This document shows positions 47,082 through 57,826 of a stretch of 64,000 bases of DNA, one piece after another; position 1 is the first letter of the stretch, and each line of letters opens with the position of its first letter. The stretch lies in NCBI GenBank assembly GCA_003255025.1, contig QANY01000280.1:688941-752940 (forward strand), in the 5' to 3' direction. A program made the position numbers and the translations under genes. The stretch is from Datisca glomerata (Eukaryota > Streptophyta > Magnoliopsida > Cucurbitales > Datiscaceae). The notes under the pieces are model-generated. The model ran no database searches and was not told the origin of the DNA. It saw only the letters and a list, made by a program, of their open reading frames with translations.

Positions 47082-47695
47082 ATGTCTACCATGGGTAACT
47101 CTGTTATTTCTTTACTCGCTCTTGAAAAATTGAATGGTGATAATTTCGTACGTTGGAGTTCAAATATGAACTTAATGCTAATTTCTGAGAACCATAAGTT
47201 CGTTCTTATTGAGGAATGTCCTAAGGAGCCCGCTGCTAACACCCCTAAGAATGTTAGGGACAAATATGATGCTTGGATCATATCAAACAACAAGGTGAAG
47301 TGCTACATGTTTGTGAGCATGAATGATGTTCTAAGAACCAAGCATGAAAGCATTGAGACTGCCTATGGGATTATGTAATCTTTATAGGCAATGTTTTGAC
47401 AGCAGTCCAATCAAAGTAGTCATGAAGCAGAGTTCTGCTTTAGACCTGTGTTCGTTCTTACTGAGGAATGTTCTGAGGAGCCCGCCGTTAATACCCCTAC
47501 GAATGTTAGGGACAAATATGATGCTTGGATCATATCAAAAAACAAGGTGAAGTGCTACATGCTTGTGAGCATGAATGAAGTTATGGGAACCAAGCATGGA
47601 GACTGGCTATGAGATTATGGAATCTTTATAGGAAATGCTTGGACAGCAGTCCAATCAAAGTCGTCATGAAGCAGAGTTCTGCTTTAGACCTGTGT
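47082..47695 (+). pseudogene. Copia gag with internal tandem duplication
   Basis: The frame 47082-47378 encodes a common plant copia Gag N-terminus: LNGDNFVRWSSNMNLMLISE, then EECPKEPAANTPKNVRDKYD and VSMNDVLRTKHESIETA, ending at a TAA. A 252-bp unit (47198-47449) is directly repeated at 47450-47694 with scattered changes. The second copy has lost frame. No protease or RT of this element follows on the plus strand. Confidence 0.85.
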
Positions 47696-47699
47696 GCTT

Positions 47700-48123
47700 C
47701 AAAACCCAAGAAATAGCTGAATGATCCCAATTGTTTTAGAGCAAACTTTGACTCATATAAGTGATGACTTGCTTAATGTGTGCAGGAGAGGAACTTGTAA
47801 CAAAGATGTCATCTACATTGATTAAAACAAGAGTGAACAAGACTAATTCTTGGTGTTTGGCCACATTAGCGGAGAAGAAAAATAATTAAAGCAAATGACA
47901 CAAAAGTAGTATGGGAATAGATGAATTTGCCATGTTGGCAGATCTGAAGAAGCTAATCTGGAGCAACTCGCCTAACCAAGGAAGATGAAGTATAACAGTC
48001 ACATAGGAAGTTACAAAAGCCAGAGAAGCCAATCGAGGGAATCATCACCGTGGTAAAGCTGATATCAATTACTACAACCGTCAGATCCGCCACCCTACAC
48101 CAAATTATTCAAATTCAAAAAGT
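47700..48123. pseudogene. Copia fragments of mixed orientation
   Basis: On the minus strand, about 47880-47740 encodes VLINVDDIFVTSS, a copia RT catalytic-box region with N for Y. On the plus strand, 48000-48120 resembles the Gag zinc-knuckle flank (GKADINYYNRQIRHPTPNYS). Opposite orientations within 400 bp indicate rearrangement. The plus part is cut by the LTR starting at 48124. Confidence 0.55.
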
Positions 48124-48378
48124 TGTTAATACTGATAAACAAGACTCAGTTATTCACCTAAAAGATGAAGCAAATTCTGGAAGATAAACTCAATTTCAAA
48201 AAATATTTTGTTTATTCTCGCTTTATTTTGAGAATTGAGTTGTATTACAAACCTATAAATATAGGCCAAATTGTAAACTGAGTCATCATCAAATACAAGC
48301 CATTCCAAATTGCTTACTCTCGTGCTTATTTTCTCTACTCTTGATATTTTCTATTTTAGAGGACAAAATTCCTTTACA
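48124..48378 (+). repeat. Short 5 prime LTR of the second Tat element
   Basis: TGTTAATACTGATAAAC ... CCTTTACA, 255 bp, with TATAAAT at 48254-48260. PBS-like TGGTGCTCTCGTTGAGAGCC begins at 48382. No second copy in the window confirms the limits. Confidence 0.6.
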
Positions 48379-48441
48379 TTTTGGTGCTCTCGTTGAGAGC
48401 CAAGAGAAAACGCTCGAGAAACCCAGCCAAAAACACTAAAC

Positions 48442-50511
48442 ATGCATAGAATTAGATCCAACACAACCTATAATGGAGATAATGATGCCAAAAACACTAA
48501 TGACCAAACAGATCAAACGATCCCACCAGCGGAGATACTCCAAACAATTCTTTTTGGAAGAGCGAAATGCTACGCAATGCGTGGAGAGCTATGCAAGAAC
48601 AGATCAATGCTCTTCAACAAGAGATGGCCCGGATGTGTGATGAGGTCAACCAAAGAGAAAATAATGAAGAACATGATATCCATTCATAGAATAATAGGTG
48701 AGAGGCCAGACAAGAAAACCATAAGAATAACAGGAACATGCAATGAGAAGAAAGGGAAATCCAGTCTCAGAATTGAGAAAAAGAGGTTGGAGATGAGATG
48801 AGGTAGTCTAAAATTATCACCAAGGAAGCTGTAGAAGAATTATTGGAATGAGAGATACTGGAGATCAGGAACCTCGGGAGTACTAGAAAAAGTGACCTTG
48901 AATATCTCACAGTACCTTGTTGAGTCCAGAGATTCTAGCGACTCCTGTACCCAAGAAAATTGTGGCTCCAAAGTTTAAGTGTTACAGAGGGAAGACAGAT
49001 CTAGTCAATCATCTCCACTATTTCAGGCAGATAATGGCACTGTATCAACATGAGGATGAGTTAATGTGCAGAATGTTCCCAACCAGTCTGGACAGAATGG
49101 CCTTAAAATGATATCATTGGCTCCCTAGTTATTTGATTACTAACTTTGTTGTTATTTCTTATGCCTTTCTGGAATAGTACTTCACATATCGAGCAGTAAT
49201 AGAGGACACAGAGTACTTCCTCACGATTATGATCAAGGAAGGAGAATCCTTACAGGAGTACACCCATAGATTCAAAGAAGAAATGGCGAAGGTGGAAAAC
49301 TGTGATGATCGGATGGCCAGACTAGCCTTAGAAGAGGGTTAGGACCAAACTCACCCTTATTCGAAGACTTGTCCAAAACAAAACTTTAATCTATGGCAGA
49401 GACTTTCCAAAGGGCTCAGACTTATATCACACTGGAAGAAGAAAAGAAGAGTCTGTTAAAGGCAAACGAACGAAAAAGAAGAAGAATCACAGTAACGAGA
49501 AAGGAACTATAGATCAGAAAGGGGTGGAAAACATGGAAGAACAGAGTACCAAAGGCAAAACTCGAGTAAGGGAAAAGGTATGCACACCGTTGACCCTCCC
49601 AGTGAATCAAAACTTAGAACAGATTAAAGACAAGCCATTGTTAAAAAGGTCAGCGCCACTTATAAAAGAACCCAATTACAAAGACATGGATAAGTATTGT
49701 TCCTTCTAAAGGAGCAGTGGACACTATACCAGAGATTGTTTCCAACTCAAAGAATATATTGAAGAACTTATAAAAGATGGATATCTACACCGGTTCGTGA
49801 AAAGAGAAGAGCAGAAACATGATGCAAAAAAAGAAGTCCGTAGCGATGAAAAGCGTGACAACGAGAAACAACCTCTTCAAGTTTCCAGCACTATCATTCC
49901 ACTAACGACGTAGGAAGGAACAAAAATGAAGGAAAGGAAGCAGTATTGCAAGAATCCAATGTTGGAGAAGCGCATGGAGAATTACTCATCTGACAACAGG
50001 AATCTCCCTCTAATATTTGATGATCTATATCTCGAACACGATAACCACCATAACGATGCACTTGTCATTTCGATACAGGTCAGTAATTTCCTTTTGAGAA
50101 GAGTTCTGGTAGATGATGGAAGCGCGGTTAATGTACTGTACCGGACCACATTAAAAAAAGATGTCAATGGGAGATCAGAAGATGTAGGGGACCTCACAAC
50201 CATTGTTAGGTTTTAATGGAGCTATCAGCTACTCGGAGGGGATCCTTACTCTCCCTATAAGAGATGAACCTTTTATTCATATGACTAATTTTATGATTTT
50301 GGGTACTTCATCCCCGTACAACGTCATTCTAAGAAGAACATGGATGCATAAGATGAAAGTTGTACCGTCAACCTTCTACCAAGTGTTAAAATACTCCTCA
50401 CTAGAAGGAATTAAGACCATCAAAGGAGATCAGGATTCTACTCGCATCTCTTCTGTGACTGCATTGGAGTCTGTAAAGAAAAAGTGTATAGAAGAAGTGG
50501 AACTCAGATAG
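48442..50511 (+). pseudogene. Second Tat gag and protease
   Basis: Gag segments include APKFKCYRGKTDLVNHL, FRQIMALYQHEDELMCRMFP, then EGESLQEYTHRFKEEMAKVE, with stops between. A segment YCSF...GHYTRDCFQLKEYIEELI (about 49695-49770) is the zinc-binding region. The protease at 50010-50511 has VSNFLLRRVLVDDGSAVNVL (D-D-G-S active site), then the second block NVILRRTWMHKMKVVPSTFYQ. Confidence 0.75.
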
Positions 50512-50829
50512 CCAAAGGAAGCAACTCAATAGCAATCAAAGGACGACAGGTCAGACGGCCTGAGATACGAGGTGGGGGACACAAAAGATGACAAACATCA
50601 GCACCTTCCTCCAACAAGTAGAGAAAGACATGTTGATCAACTTTCTATGAAGGAACAAGATGTTTTTGCCACTACTGTGCCAGAAATGTCGGAGATTCCA
50701 GAAGAGGTTATATGCCACAAGTTGAACACTGATCCCAATAAAATAGAAGCAAAAGCGTTTTGCGCCAGAATGGAACAAAGCAATAAAGGAAGAAGTAGAT
50801 AAGATATTAAACGCGTGATTCATTAGAAA

Positions 50830-51920
50830 AGTTGACTATCCGGAGTGGTTGGCCAATGTGGTGATGGTATGAAAAAAAGAATGGCAAAAGGAGAATTTGT
50901 GTGGATTTCACTTATTTAAACAAACCTTGTCCAAATGATGACTATCCTCTACCTAGAATTGACCAAATGGTAGATGCCACATCTAGACATGAGCTCATCA
51001 GCTTTATGGACGCCTACTTTGGATATAACCAGGTGAAACTGTTCCAGCCTGACCAAGAAAAAAATTCTTTCATTACTGAATATGACATCTATTGTTATAA
51101 AGTAATTTCGTTTGGGCTAAAAAATGCAGAAGGCACATATCAGAGATTGGTGAACAAAGTTTTCCAGAGTTAGATTGGAAGAAATATAGAGGTGTACGTG
51201 GACGACATGTTGGTAAAAAGCAAAGGACGAGAAAACCATATCCAAGATCTAGAGGAGGCTTTCTCAGTCCTAAGAAAGAACTCGATGAAGCTAAATCCGG
51301 AAAAGTGTACTTTCGACGTAGCTGTAGGAAAATTCCTTGGCCACTTAATAACTCGGCGAGGGATAGAAGTTAACCCAGACCAAGTGAAATGATATAATGG
51401 AGATGAAGTCCCCGAGGAACAAAAAAGAAATTCAAGGACTAACTAGGAGACTCACGACACTCAACATGTTTATTTCCAGGTCAACAGATAAATGCAAGTT
51501 ATTTTTTGATAAACTAAGAAAGAACTCAATAGACAAACGGGATGAAGAGTGCGAAGAGGCCTTCAACAGAATCAATGAGTACTTAACAACACCCACACTA
51601 CTCTCAAAACCAATGCCTGGTGGAAAACTCCTATTGTATGTTGCAGTTTCAGAAACAACTGTAAGTGTCGTGCTCATTAGAGAAGAAGAAAAGAAGCAGA
51701 AGCCCATATACTTCATCAGTAAAAGCTTGGTGACAGCAGAGATAAGATATAAAAAGATGGAAAAATTTATACTCGCGATCGTAACTGCTGTTAAGAAGCT
51801 TAGAACTTACTTTCAGGGACACAACATTAAGGTATTAACTGACACACTTGTTAAAAGTCTACTACACTCCATAAAGGTAAGTGGAAGAATGGAAAACTGG
51901 GCAATCAAAGTAAAATAGTA
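50830..51920 (+). pseudogene. Second Tat reverse transcriptase and RNase H
   Basis: 50901-51173: FTYLNKPCPNDDYPLPRID, FGYNQVKLFQPD and FGLKNAEGTYQRLV. After a stop, 51192-51392 has the intact YVDDMLVKSKGR box and KLNPEKCTFDVAVGKFLGH. 51397-51918 has the RNase H blocks PIYFISKSLVTAEIRYKKME and AIVTAVKKLRTYFQGH. Stops at about 51171 and 51390 break the polyprotein. Confidence 0.85.
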
Positions 51921-52019
51921 TGAGATCAATTATGAGCCAAGAACTTCAATCAAGGGACAAGTGTTAGTAGATTTCATCACAGATTTCACGAGAGAAATAA
52001 TTCGTCTAAAACAGCCTAA

Positions 52020-52420
52020 AAAATAGAAAACGGGTCTTGGAAACTATATGTTGATAGTGCTTCTAACAATAAGGGAGTAGGTGGAGTGGTGGTGTAAACC
52101 CCATTCGGAGAAATATTTGAGCATTCAATATCATTTAGATTTAATGTATCAAACAATGAGGCTGAGAATGAAGCGCTAATAGTTGAAATATCTTTGCTAT
52201 GAGAATATAAGGTAACTGACGTGAAAATATTTTGTGATTCTATGTTAATTGTCAAATATGTAACAGGAGAATACGTAGCTAAAGACGATAGAATGATAAG
52301 TTATTTACATCGGGCAAGAGAATTGCTGAACTCATTCAAAAGTTATGAGAATCAACAAATCTCGAGAATTGAGAACCGACATGCAAACGCGCTAGCAAAT
52401 TTGGGATCATCTTTGTGATT
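52020..52420 (+). pseudogene. Second Tat archaeal-type RNase H
   Basis: GSWKLYVDSASNNKGVGGVVV, then NNEAENEALIVE, DVKIFCDSMLIVKYVTGEY and NRHANALANLGSSL. D, E and D active-site positions are recognisable, with stops between. Confirms Tat lineage. Confidence 0.8.
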
Positions 52421-52639
52421 CCCACATAAAAGAAATGTACCTGTGGAATTCTTGGAGAAACCAAGTATTCGGCCCTCATCGAATAACATTACTTAAGTGG
52501 AAATTAGAAAGGAACCCAGCTGGCAGCATGATTTAATCCTCTATCTCGAAAAGGGAGTACTCCTTGAGGAAACACTCCTGATGAAAAAATCTAACAACAA
52601 AGTGCAAGGTACGTATTAATAAATGGATTATTATATAAA

Positions 52640-53538
52640 AAAACATTTTTAGGACTGTACTTGAAATACTTGAAGGAGAAAGAAACGCAGTATGTCTTAG
52701 CCAAAATTCATGAAGGAGTATGTGGAAACCATACTGGGGGAAGATCATTAGCTCATAAAGCCTTAAATGAGAGATATTACTAGCCTAGAATGCATCAAGA
52801 CGCCAAGCAATATGTGAAAAATTATGACAAATGCCAACAGTTTACCCCTGTCACCAGAATGGCTCCGGGAGAACTGAACAAGTAGCAAGCCCATGGCTTT
52901 TCATGCAGTGGGCCTCGACATCATCGGTCCACTCCCTATAGCGCCAGCTTAGAAGCCCTGTTTGCTAGTGGCCATAGATTACTTCACAAAATGGATAGAA
53001 GCGGAGGCTTTCGCGAGAATCAGAGAAGAAGAAGTCAAGGGGTTTTGTGGAAAAACATAATATGTCGAAATGGAATACCCAAGATATTGGTCTCAGATAA
53101 CTGAACATCACCAATCGTTTCTCTACTACATACTATCCACAAGGAAATAGGCAAGCTGAAAGATCGAATCATATTATGCTCGACAACATGAGAAAGCGAC
53201 TAGAGTCCGCAAAAGGAAAATGGGTAGAGGAAATACCAGTTGTACATTGGGCATATAGAACTACTCCTAGAGAAGCCGCCAGTGAAATATTGTTCACCTT
53301 AGTATTCGAGGCAGAAGCAGTGATTCCCGTCGAAATTGGAAGCCCAACAGTGAGATCAAAGTTGAATGAGCAACACAATGATGAACTCCTCAAAAGAAGT
53401 CTGGATCAATTGGAGGAGCAAAAAGAAGCTTCCCTAATCAGAGTAGCGCGTTATCATCAGAAAAGGAGATCTTATTTTCATAAAAGAATGAAGAAGCGAG
53501 AATTCCAAAAAGGAGATCTAGTCTTATTCTCAGAATGA
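52640..53538 (+). pseudogene. Second Tat integrase
   Basis: The zinc-binding segment is spread over 52700-52860 (EGVCGNHTGGRSLAHKAL, then NYDKCQQF). The core is broken: DYFTKWIEAEAF near 52980, then a damaged VSDN-stop block near 53090. 53176-53538 carries WAYRTTPREAASEILFTLVF to KGDLVLFSE. The usual WEGPY terminal motif is missing, replaced by the minisatellite. Confidence 0.8.
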
Positions 53539-53540
53539 AC

Positions 53541-53815
53541 TAAAGGTGTAAGTCCTTGGGAGGTACAATTCATAAATCCTACTCTCAAAAGGAACTAAGG
53601 GCATAAGTCTTTGGGATGAGCAATTCTTAAGTCCTACTCATAGAAGGAACTTAGGGCGCAAGTCCTTGGGAGGGGCAATTCATAAGTCCTACTTTCAGAA
53701 GAAACTAAGGGCGCAAGTCCTTGGGAGGGGCAATTCATAAGTTCTACTCTCAGAAGGACTAAGAGTGTAAGTCCTTGAGAGGGGAAACACATAAGTCCTA
53801 CTCTAAAAAGGAATT
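53541..53815 (+). repeat. 55-bp minisatellite at the integrase end
   Basis: Five tandem units starting at 53541, 53596, 53651, 53706 and 53760. Consensus parts: CTAAGGGCGCAAGTCCTTGG, then GAGGGGCAATTCATAAGTCC, then TACTCTCAGAAGGAA. Period is 55, 55, 55, 54. Confidence 0.95.
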
Positions 53816-53829
53816 GAAACACTAGCCGA

Positions 53830-54400
53830 GATGGTCAAATAGAAAGAACAGAAGAAAAAGAATGGACCAAGAAAAAACTTCAAGAGTTGAGCCTAGAATT
53901 AGAAAAATACCCTGAATGGGTTGCTAATATAGTCCCAGTGCTGAAGAAAAGTGGAAAAGTAAGGGTGTGCATCGATTATAGAGACTTAAATCGGGCAAGT
54001 CCCAAGGATAATTTTCCATTACCCCATATCGATGCCTTAGTAGATAACACTGCAGGGCATTCAACCTTCTCTTTCATGGATGGTTTTTCGGGGTATAACC
54101 AAATCAAAATGGCTCCTGAAGACCGTGAAAAGATGACTTTCATAACTTTGTGGGGTACATTTTGTTATAAGGTTATGCCATTTGGTCTAAAGAATGCAGG
54201 GTTGACTTACCAGCGGGCAATGGTAACACTGTTTCATGATATGATGCATAAAGAAATCGAAGTGTACGTTGTTGATATGATTGCCAAATCTCGTCAAGGG
54301 GAAGATCATATGGTCACTCTGCGAAAGTTATTTAAACGGTTGAGAAAGTTCTAGTTAAAACTTAACCCGACAAAGTGTACATTCACAGCATCTTCTGGGA
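53830..54400 (+). pseudogene. Isolated gypsy RT fragment
   Basis: Tat-type RT from a different copy: KYPEWVANIVPVLKKSGKVR, CIDYRDLNRASPKDNFPLP, FSFMDGFSGYNQIKMAPED and PFGLKNAGLTYQRAM are well preserved, but the catalytic box reads YVVDMIAKS instead of YVDD. A TAG follows before KLNPTKCTF. No other domains of this copy are present, and it abuts AT-rich DNA at about 54410. Confidence 0.88.
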
Positions 54401-54409
54401 AACTAGTGA

Positions 54410-54948
54410 GAAAAAAGAAAGAATGAGAGTTTACATTTCTATTCATCTTCCATCTCCCCATTTTCTTTTAATTAAGGTAGTTCAAATCTCTTACATTTTA
54501 GTTTACAATATATCTTGTTCATTCTTATTAATCATCTCTCTTCTTTATACTCATGTATTTGATATTTCTTTGTTTCATTTTTCATATATAAGTTTGTTTG
54601 CTCATTCTTTATCATTTCTCCTACTCTTAATCTTATGTTTTATTTTCATGTATTGTTTATTTCTCTACAAGTTTGATAATAGATTTTTTTTGTCATCAAC
54701 TCAGTCAACGAGAATGAGGATAAAGCTTTTGAGGGGTGTAAAATTAACTCAATGTGAATCAACCCTTTGATGGGTTGAAAGCGTACATTTGATGAAAATA
54801 TCTCCTATGATCATTTCTCATACATAAAAATAAATAAAATAGAGAGCAAACCCTCTATACAAGATTACGCAAATATTTAAGTTTTGATTTTTTTATGTTC
54901 TTACAAGTCTTCTCCTCTTTTCTTTTTTAATTTTTGATCTTCATTTTT
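54410..54948. other. AT-rich spacer, no gene
   Basis: T-rich sequence. The 54375-54770 frame is low complexity with no recognisable domain. Confidence 0.45.
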
Positions 54949-55370
54949 GTGACACTTGTTTGAACTAGTTTCCAACCATGATCATTCCTGGCAATGAAGG
55001 AAGAAAGGAAAAATGGTAATTAGTGAACTAAGTAGTTAAAAATAAAAAAATGGTATATTTATATCTCAAACAAAAATTATTTTATTTTGAAAGTTTTATT
55101 GATTTTTTTAGTGACACTTGTTTAAACTAGTTACCATCCATTATCATTCCTAGCAATGAAGGAAGAAAGGGAAATGGTAATTAATGAACTAAGTAGTCCA
55201 AAATAAAAAATAATATATTTATATCCTAAACAAAATTATTTATTTATTTTTAGTGACACTTGTTTAAATTAGTTACCATCCATGATCATTATTTTGCTAT
55301 TTGATTAGCATTGGGTGAAGAAATAAAAAATGTTAATTAATAGACCATGTAGTAAAAAAATAATATGATC
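54949..55370 (+). repeat. Three-copy tandem repeat, GTGACACTTGTTTRAA
   Basis: Units begin at 54949, 55111 and 55253 (periods 162 and 142). Each has GTGACACTTGTTT, AGTTNCCANCCATNATCATT, GAAGAAA and AATTAATNRAC blocks. The third is the most diverged. Confidence 0.85.
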
Positions 55371-55939
55371 ATGTCAATTATGTATGAAATTAAGTATTTT
55401 TTCATAAATTAGTTTATTTTACACATAAAAATTTATTACTAATGTATTTACGAAATAAGTATATATACATATTTTTTTTAAATGAAATATAAAAAAAAGA
55501 CAAAGGTGACATCACCCTTTGTAAAAAACATTATTTGTTTTTGTATTTTAAATTTTTTTTGAGTTTCTTTTTTGCATTTTTTTTTGTTTTTTTGTTTTTT
55601 TTTGCTTTTGTTTATTTTTCTATTTTTTTAGTAGATATTATTTATTTGTTTTAATTTATTTTTATACATCTTTTAAATTATTTCAGGTCTTGTTTCATTA
55701 TTTTCACTCTACATATTCTCTTTTTAAATTTATCATACATATTTATCATCTCTAACATTCATTTCCATTACTCTTTATTTTTTTTTATAGTTGTTATCTC
55801 TTCTTATTTATTTATGTATTATTGTCATATGTCACGTTGTGTGTGATTATTATTTTATTCTTTTATCATCAGAATTGACGCTCGTAAATTAAAACATAAT
55901 AGTTTGATTTAAATTTTGTTAATTTCTTTAGTTAGTTTT
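55371..55939. other. T-rich low-complexity DNA
   Basis: Long T runs around 55540-55630. No gene or element end recognised. Confidence 0.5.
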
Positions 55940-56430
55940 CACTAAAAAAATCCGATGACAGACTTTAGAATTTTTGGGATACCAAATTTCTCGAACTACC
56001 AAGGTGAGGAGTTATTTTTAGGATATCGAGAGTAACTCCAATAACGCTTTAATTTTAAAAAAATAATTTTTTAATGATCTTTATACCACCCGTTGAAGGT
56101 CATTTATTTACTCATTTTTATGATACAAAATGTACCAAATAGGACATTCAAAGTTGAATTTCTATAACATTATTTTAAAAAAACCATATAGTTATTTGAT
56201 TAAATTTGGTAACCATTTTTCATAATAGGCTTTGCAGGGTGCTAATACATTTTCCACATGCAAGTGACTCACGAACCACCTTTAAATTTTTGCAGACCAG
56301 AATATTTGATTTTAAAATTGGGTGACCAATCACGCCCTAAAATGATTGGTGGCCACTCTGAATTTTTTTTAAATGATTTTTCAATCGCCACTCCGTGTCG
56401 CATGCACAATGCAACAAGCCTGTTTTACAA
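55940..56430 (+). repeat. Dispersed repeat, copy 2
   Basis: Homologous to 10130-10640 on the same strand: CAAATTTCTCGAACTA, TTGATTAAATTTGGTAACCA, CGCCCTAAAATGATTGGTGG and TTTTTCAATCGCCACTCC appear in the same order. AT-rich DNA without a gene follows to 56784. Confidence 0.6.
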
Positions 56431-56784
56431 ACAAATCTTAACGAGTGAATCAAAATATCCAGTAGACATGTATAAAAGTTCATGACTACTCAAGATTCAG
56501 CCTAATCTACATATGATCATCGAATTGATGTGTATTAAATCTTTATGATGAATGACACGTGAATAAAGATATTAATTGACATCGGTCTTGTAATATATAA
56601 TCTTATTATATAAACTATATTCACTAAGGTATCTATCCATGTCAATGATCCAGATCTAGATCACGCATTCATACTGCTTAGTGAACCGTACTAGCAACCA
56701 TTCTAAAGATTTCATACTTTAATATGTTGCTGATAGTTTTATTCATTATCTATGATCTTAATTCTCTTGCACTAATATAATATC

Positions 56785-57081
56785 ATAGTTTTATTAATGA
56801 ATATGGAATTTTCAAATATTTATATAAATTATTCAACAATAATTTAACAGAATAATTATAAGAAAATGTATTACTCATTAAATTTCATATCAAAAAGTCA
56901 ATACACATGCTTTGAGGGCATAACCCTCAACAATAGTCTCATCAATGAATATAGAATTTTCATATATTTATATAAATTATTTAACAATAATTTAAAAGAA
57001 CAATTATAAGAAAAATGTAATTCTCATTAAATTTCATATCAAACTGTCAATACACATGTTTTGGGGACATAACCCCCAAAA
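56785..57081 (+). repeat. 148-bp tandem duplication
   Basis: Units 56785-56932 and 56933-57081 share ATTTATATAAATTATT, AACAATAATTTAA, CATTAAATTTCATATCAAA and GTCAATACACATG. Unit 1 ends with GAGGGCATAACCCTC and unit 2 with GGGGACATAACCCCC, each a small inverted repeat. The second unit runs directly into the broken integrase. Confidence 0.85.
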
Positions 57082-57760
57082 AAGAGTGAGAGTCCCTTTC
57101 TACTACATCTTTTTGTTTTCTTTCCACGTGCCCATTTTGTTGATGGGTGTCTAAACAATATGTCAAGTTGTGTTAGAAAAGGTGCAAATGATCTGAATTC
57201 CCCTCCCCAATCAGTTTGCAAACACTTTATTTTATGATCAAATTGTTTGTCAATATAGTTAAACTGAATGAAAATTTGCTTAGATTCAGATTTAATTTTC
57301 AGTGGAAAGATCCATGTATATTTGGTGAAGTCATCCATAAATGTGATATATTATGTTGAGAGGAAGGACCCCATAAGTCAGAATTCACAATTTGAAATGG
57401 AGATTGAGCAGTATGTTGAGAAGGGGGAAAAGTAAATTGATGTAATTTACCTAAACAACAAGCATCACAGAAAGAAGGTGCATTGACATTTGAAAATGAA
57501 CTAGGTACATACTGAGACACTAACTTCATAACAAGGGGTAAGGGGAGTCCTCACCTAAGATGCCATAAACTAGCATCTGTCTTTTTATTGAAAACAGAAA
57601 GAAAACAACAATACTCAGAAAGAAAAGCAACGGTGTTGGTGGGTTTGTTGAGTTTTTATGGAAGATGGTGTTTTAAACTTGATGCAGGTGGCAAAGGGAA
57701 GTGATACAACCCATTGTTAAGCACATCCTGTAGAAGAACCTCCCTCGTGTTCTTGTCCTG
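57039..57760 (-). pseudogene. Copia pre-integrase and integrase, truncated
   Basis: 57529-57299 has FCDACCLGKLHQFTF, FQIVNSDLWGPSS (first catalytic Asp). 57338-57039 has MDDFTKYTWIFPLKIKSES, then CLQTDWGGEFRSF (second catalytic Asp). Homology fails after ILFRHPSTKWARGKK, where the Glu region should follow, and the frame ends in unrelated sequence from the 148-bp repeat. Confidence 0.85.
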
Positions 57761-57826
57761 CTCAAAACAATAATCATAGTAAAAAATTACTAAATCAAGA
57801 TTGGTTTCGGTAACTTGAGAAACACG

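Larger units (their letters stand above)
48124..53815 (+). mobile_element. Decayed Tat-lineage gypsy element, 3 prime end lost
   Basis: A short LTR (48124-48378) is followed by a PBS-like segment, then gag, protease, RT, RNase H, archaeal-type second RNase H and integrase in Tat order on the plus strand. The coding region ends in a 55-bp minisatellite at 53541. No 3 prime LTR was found. Many stops throughout. Confidence 0.8.
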
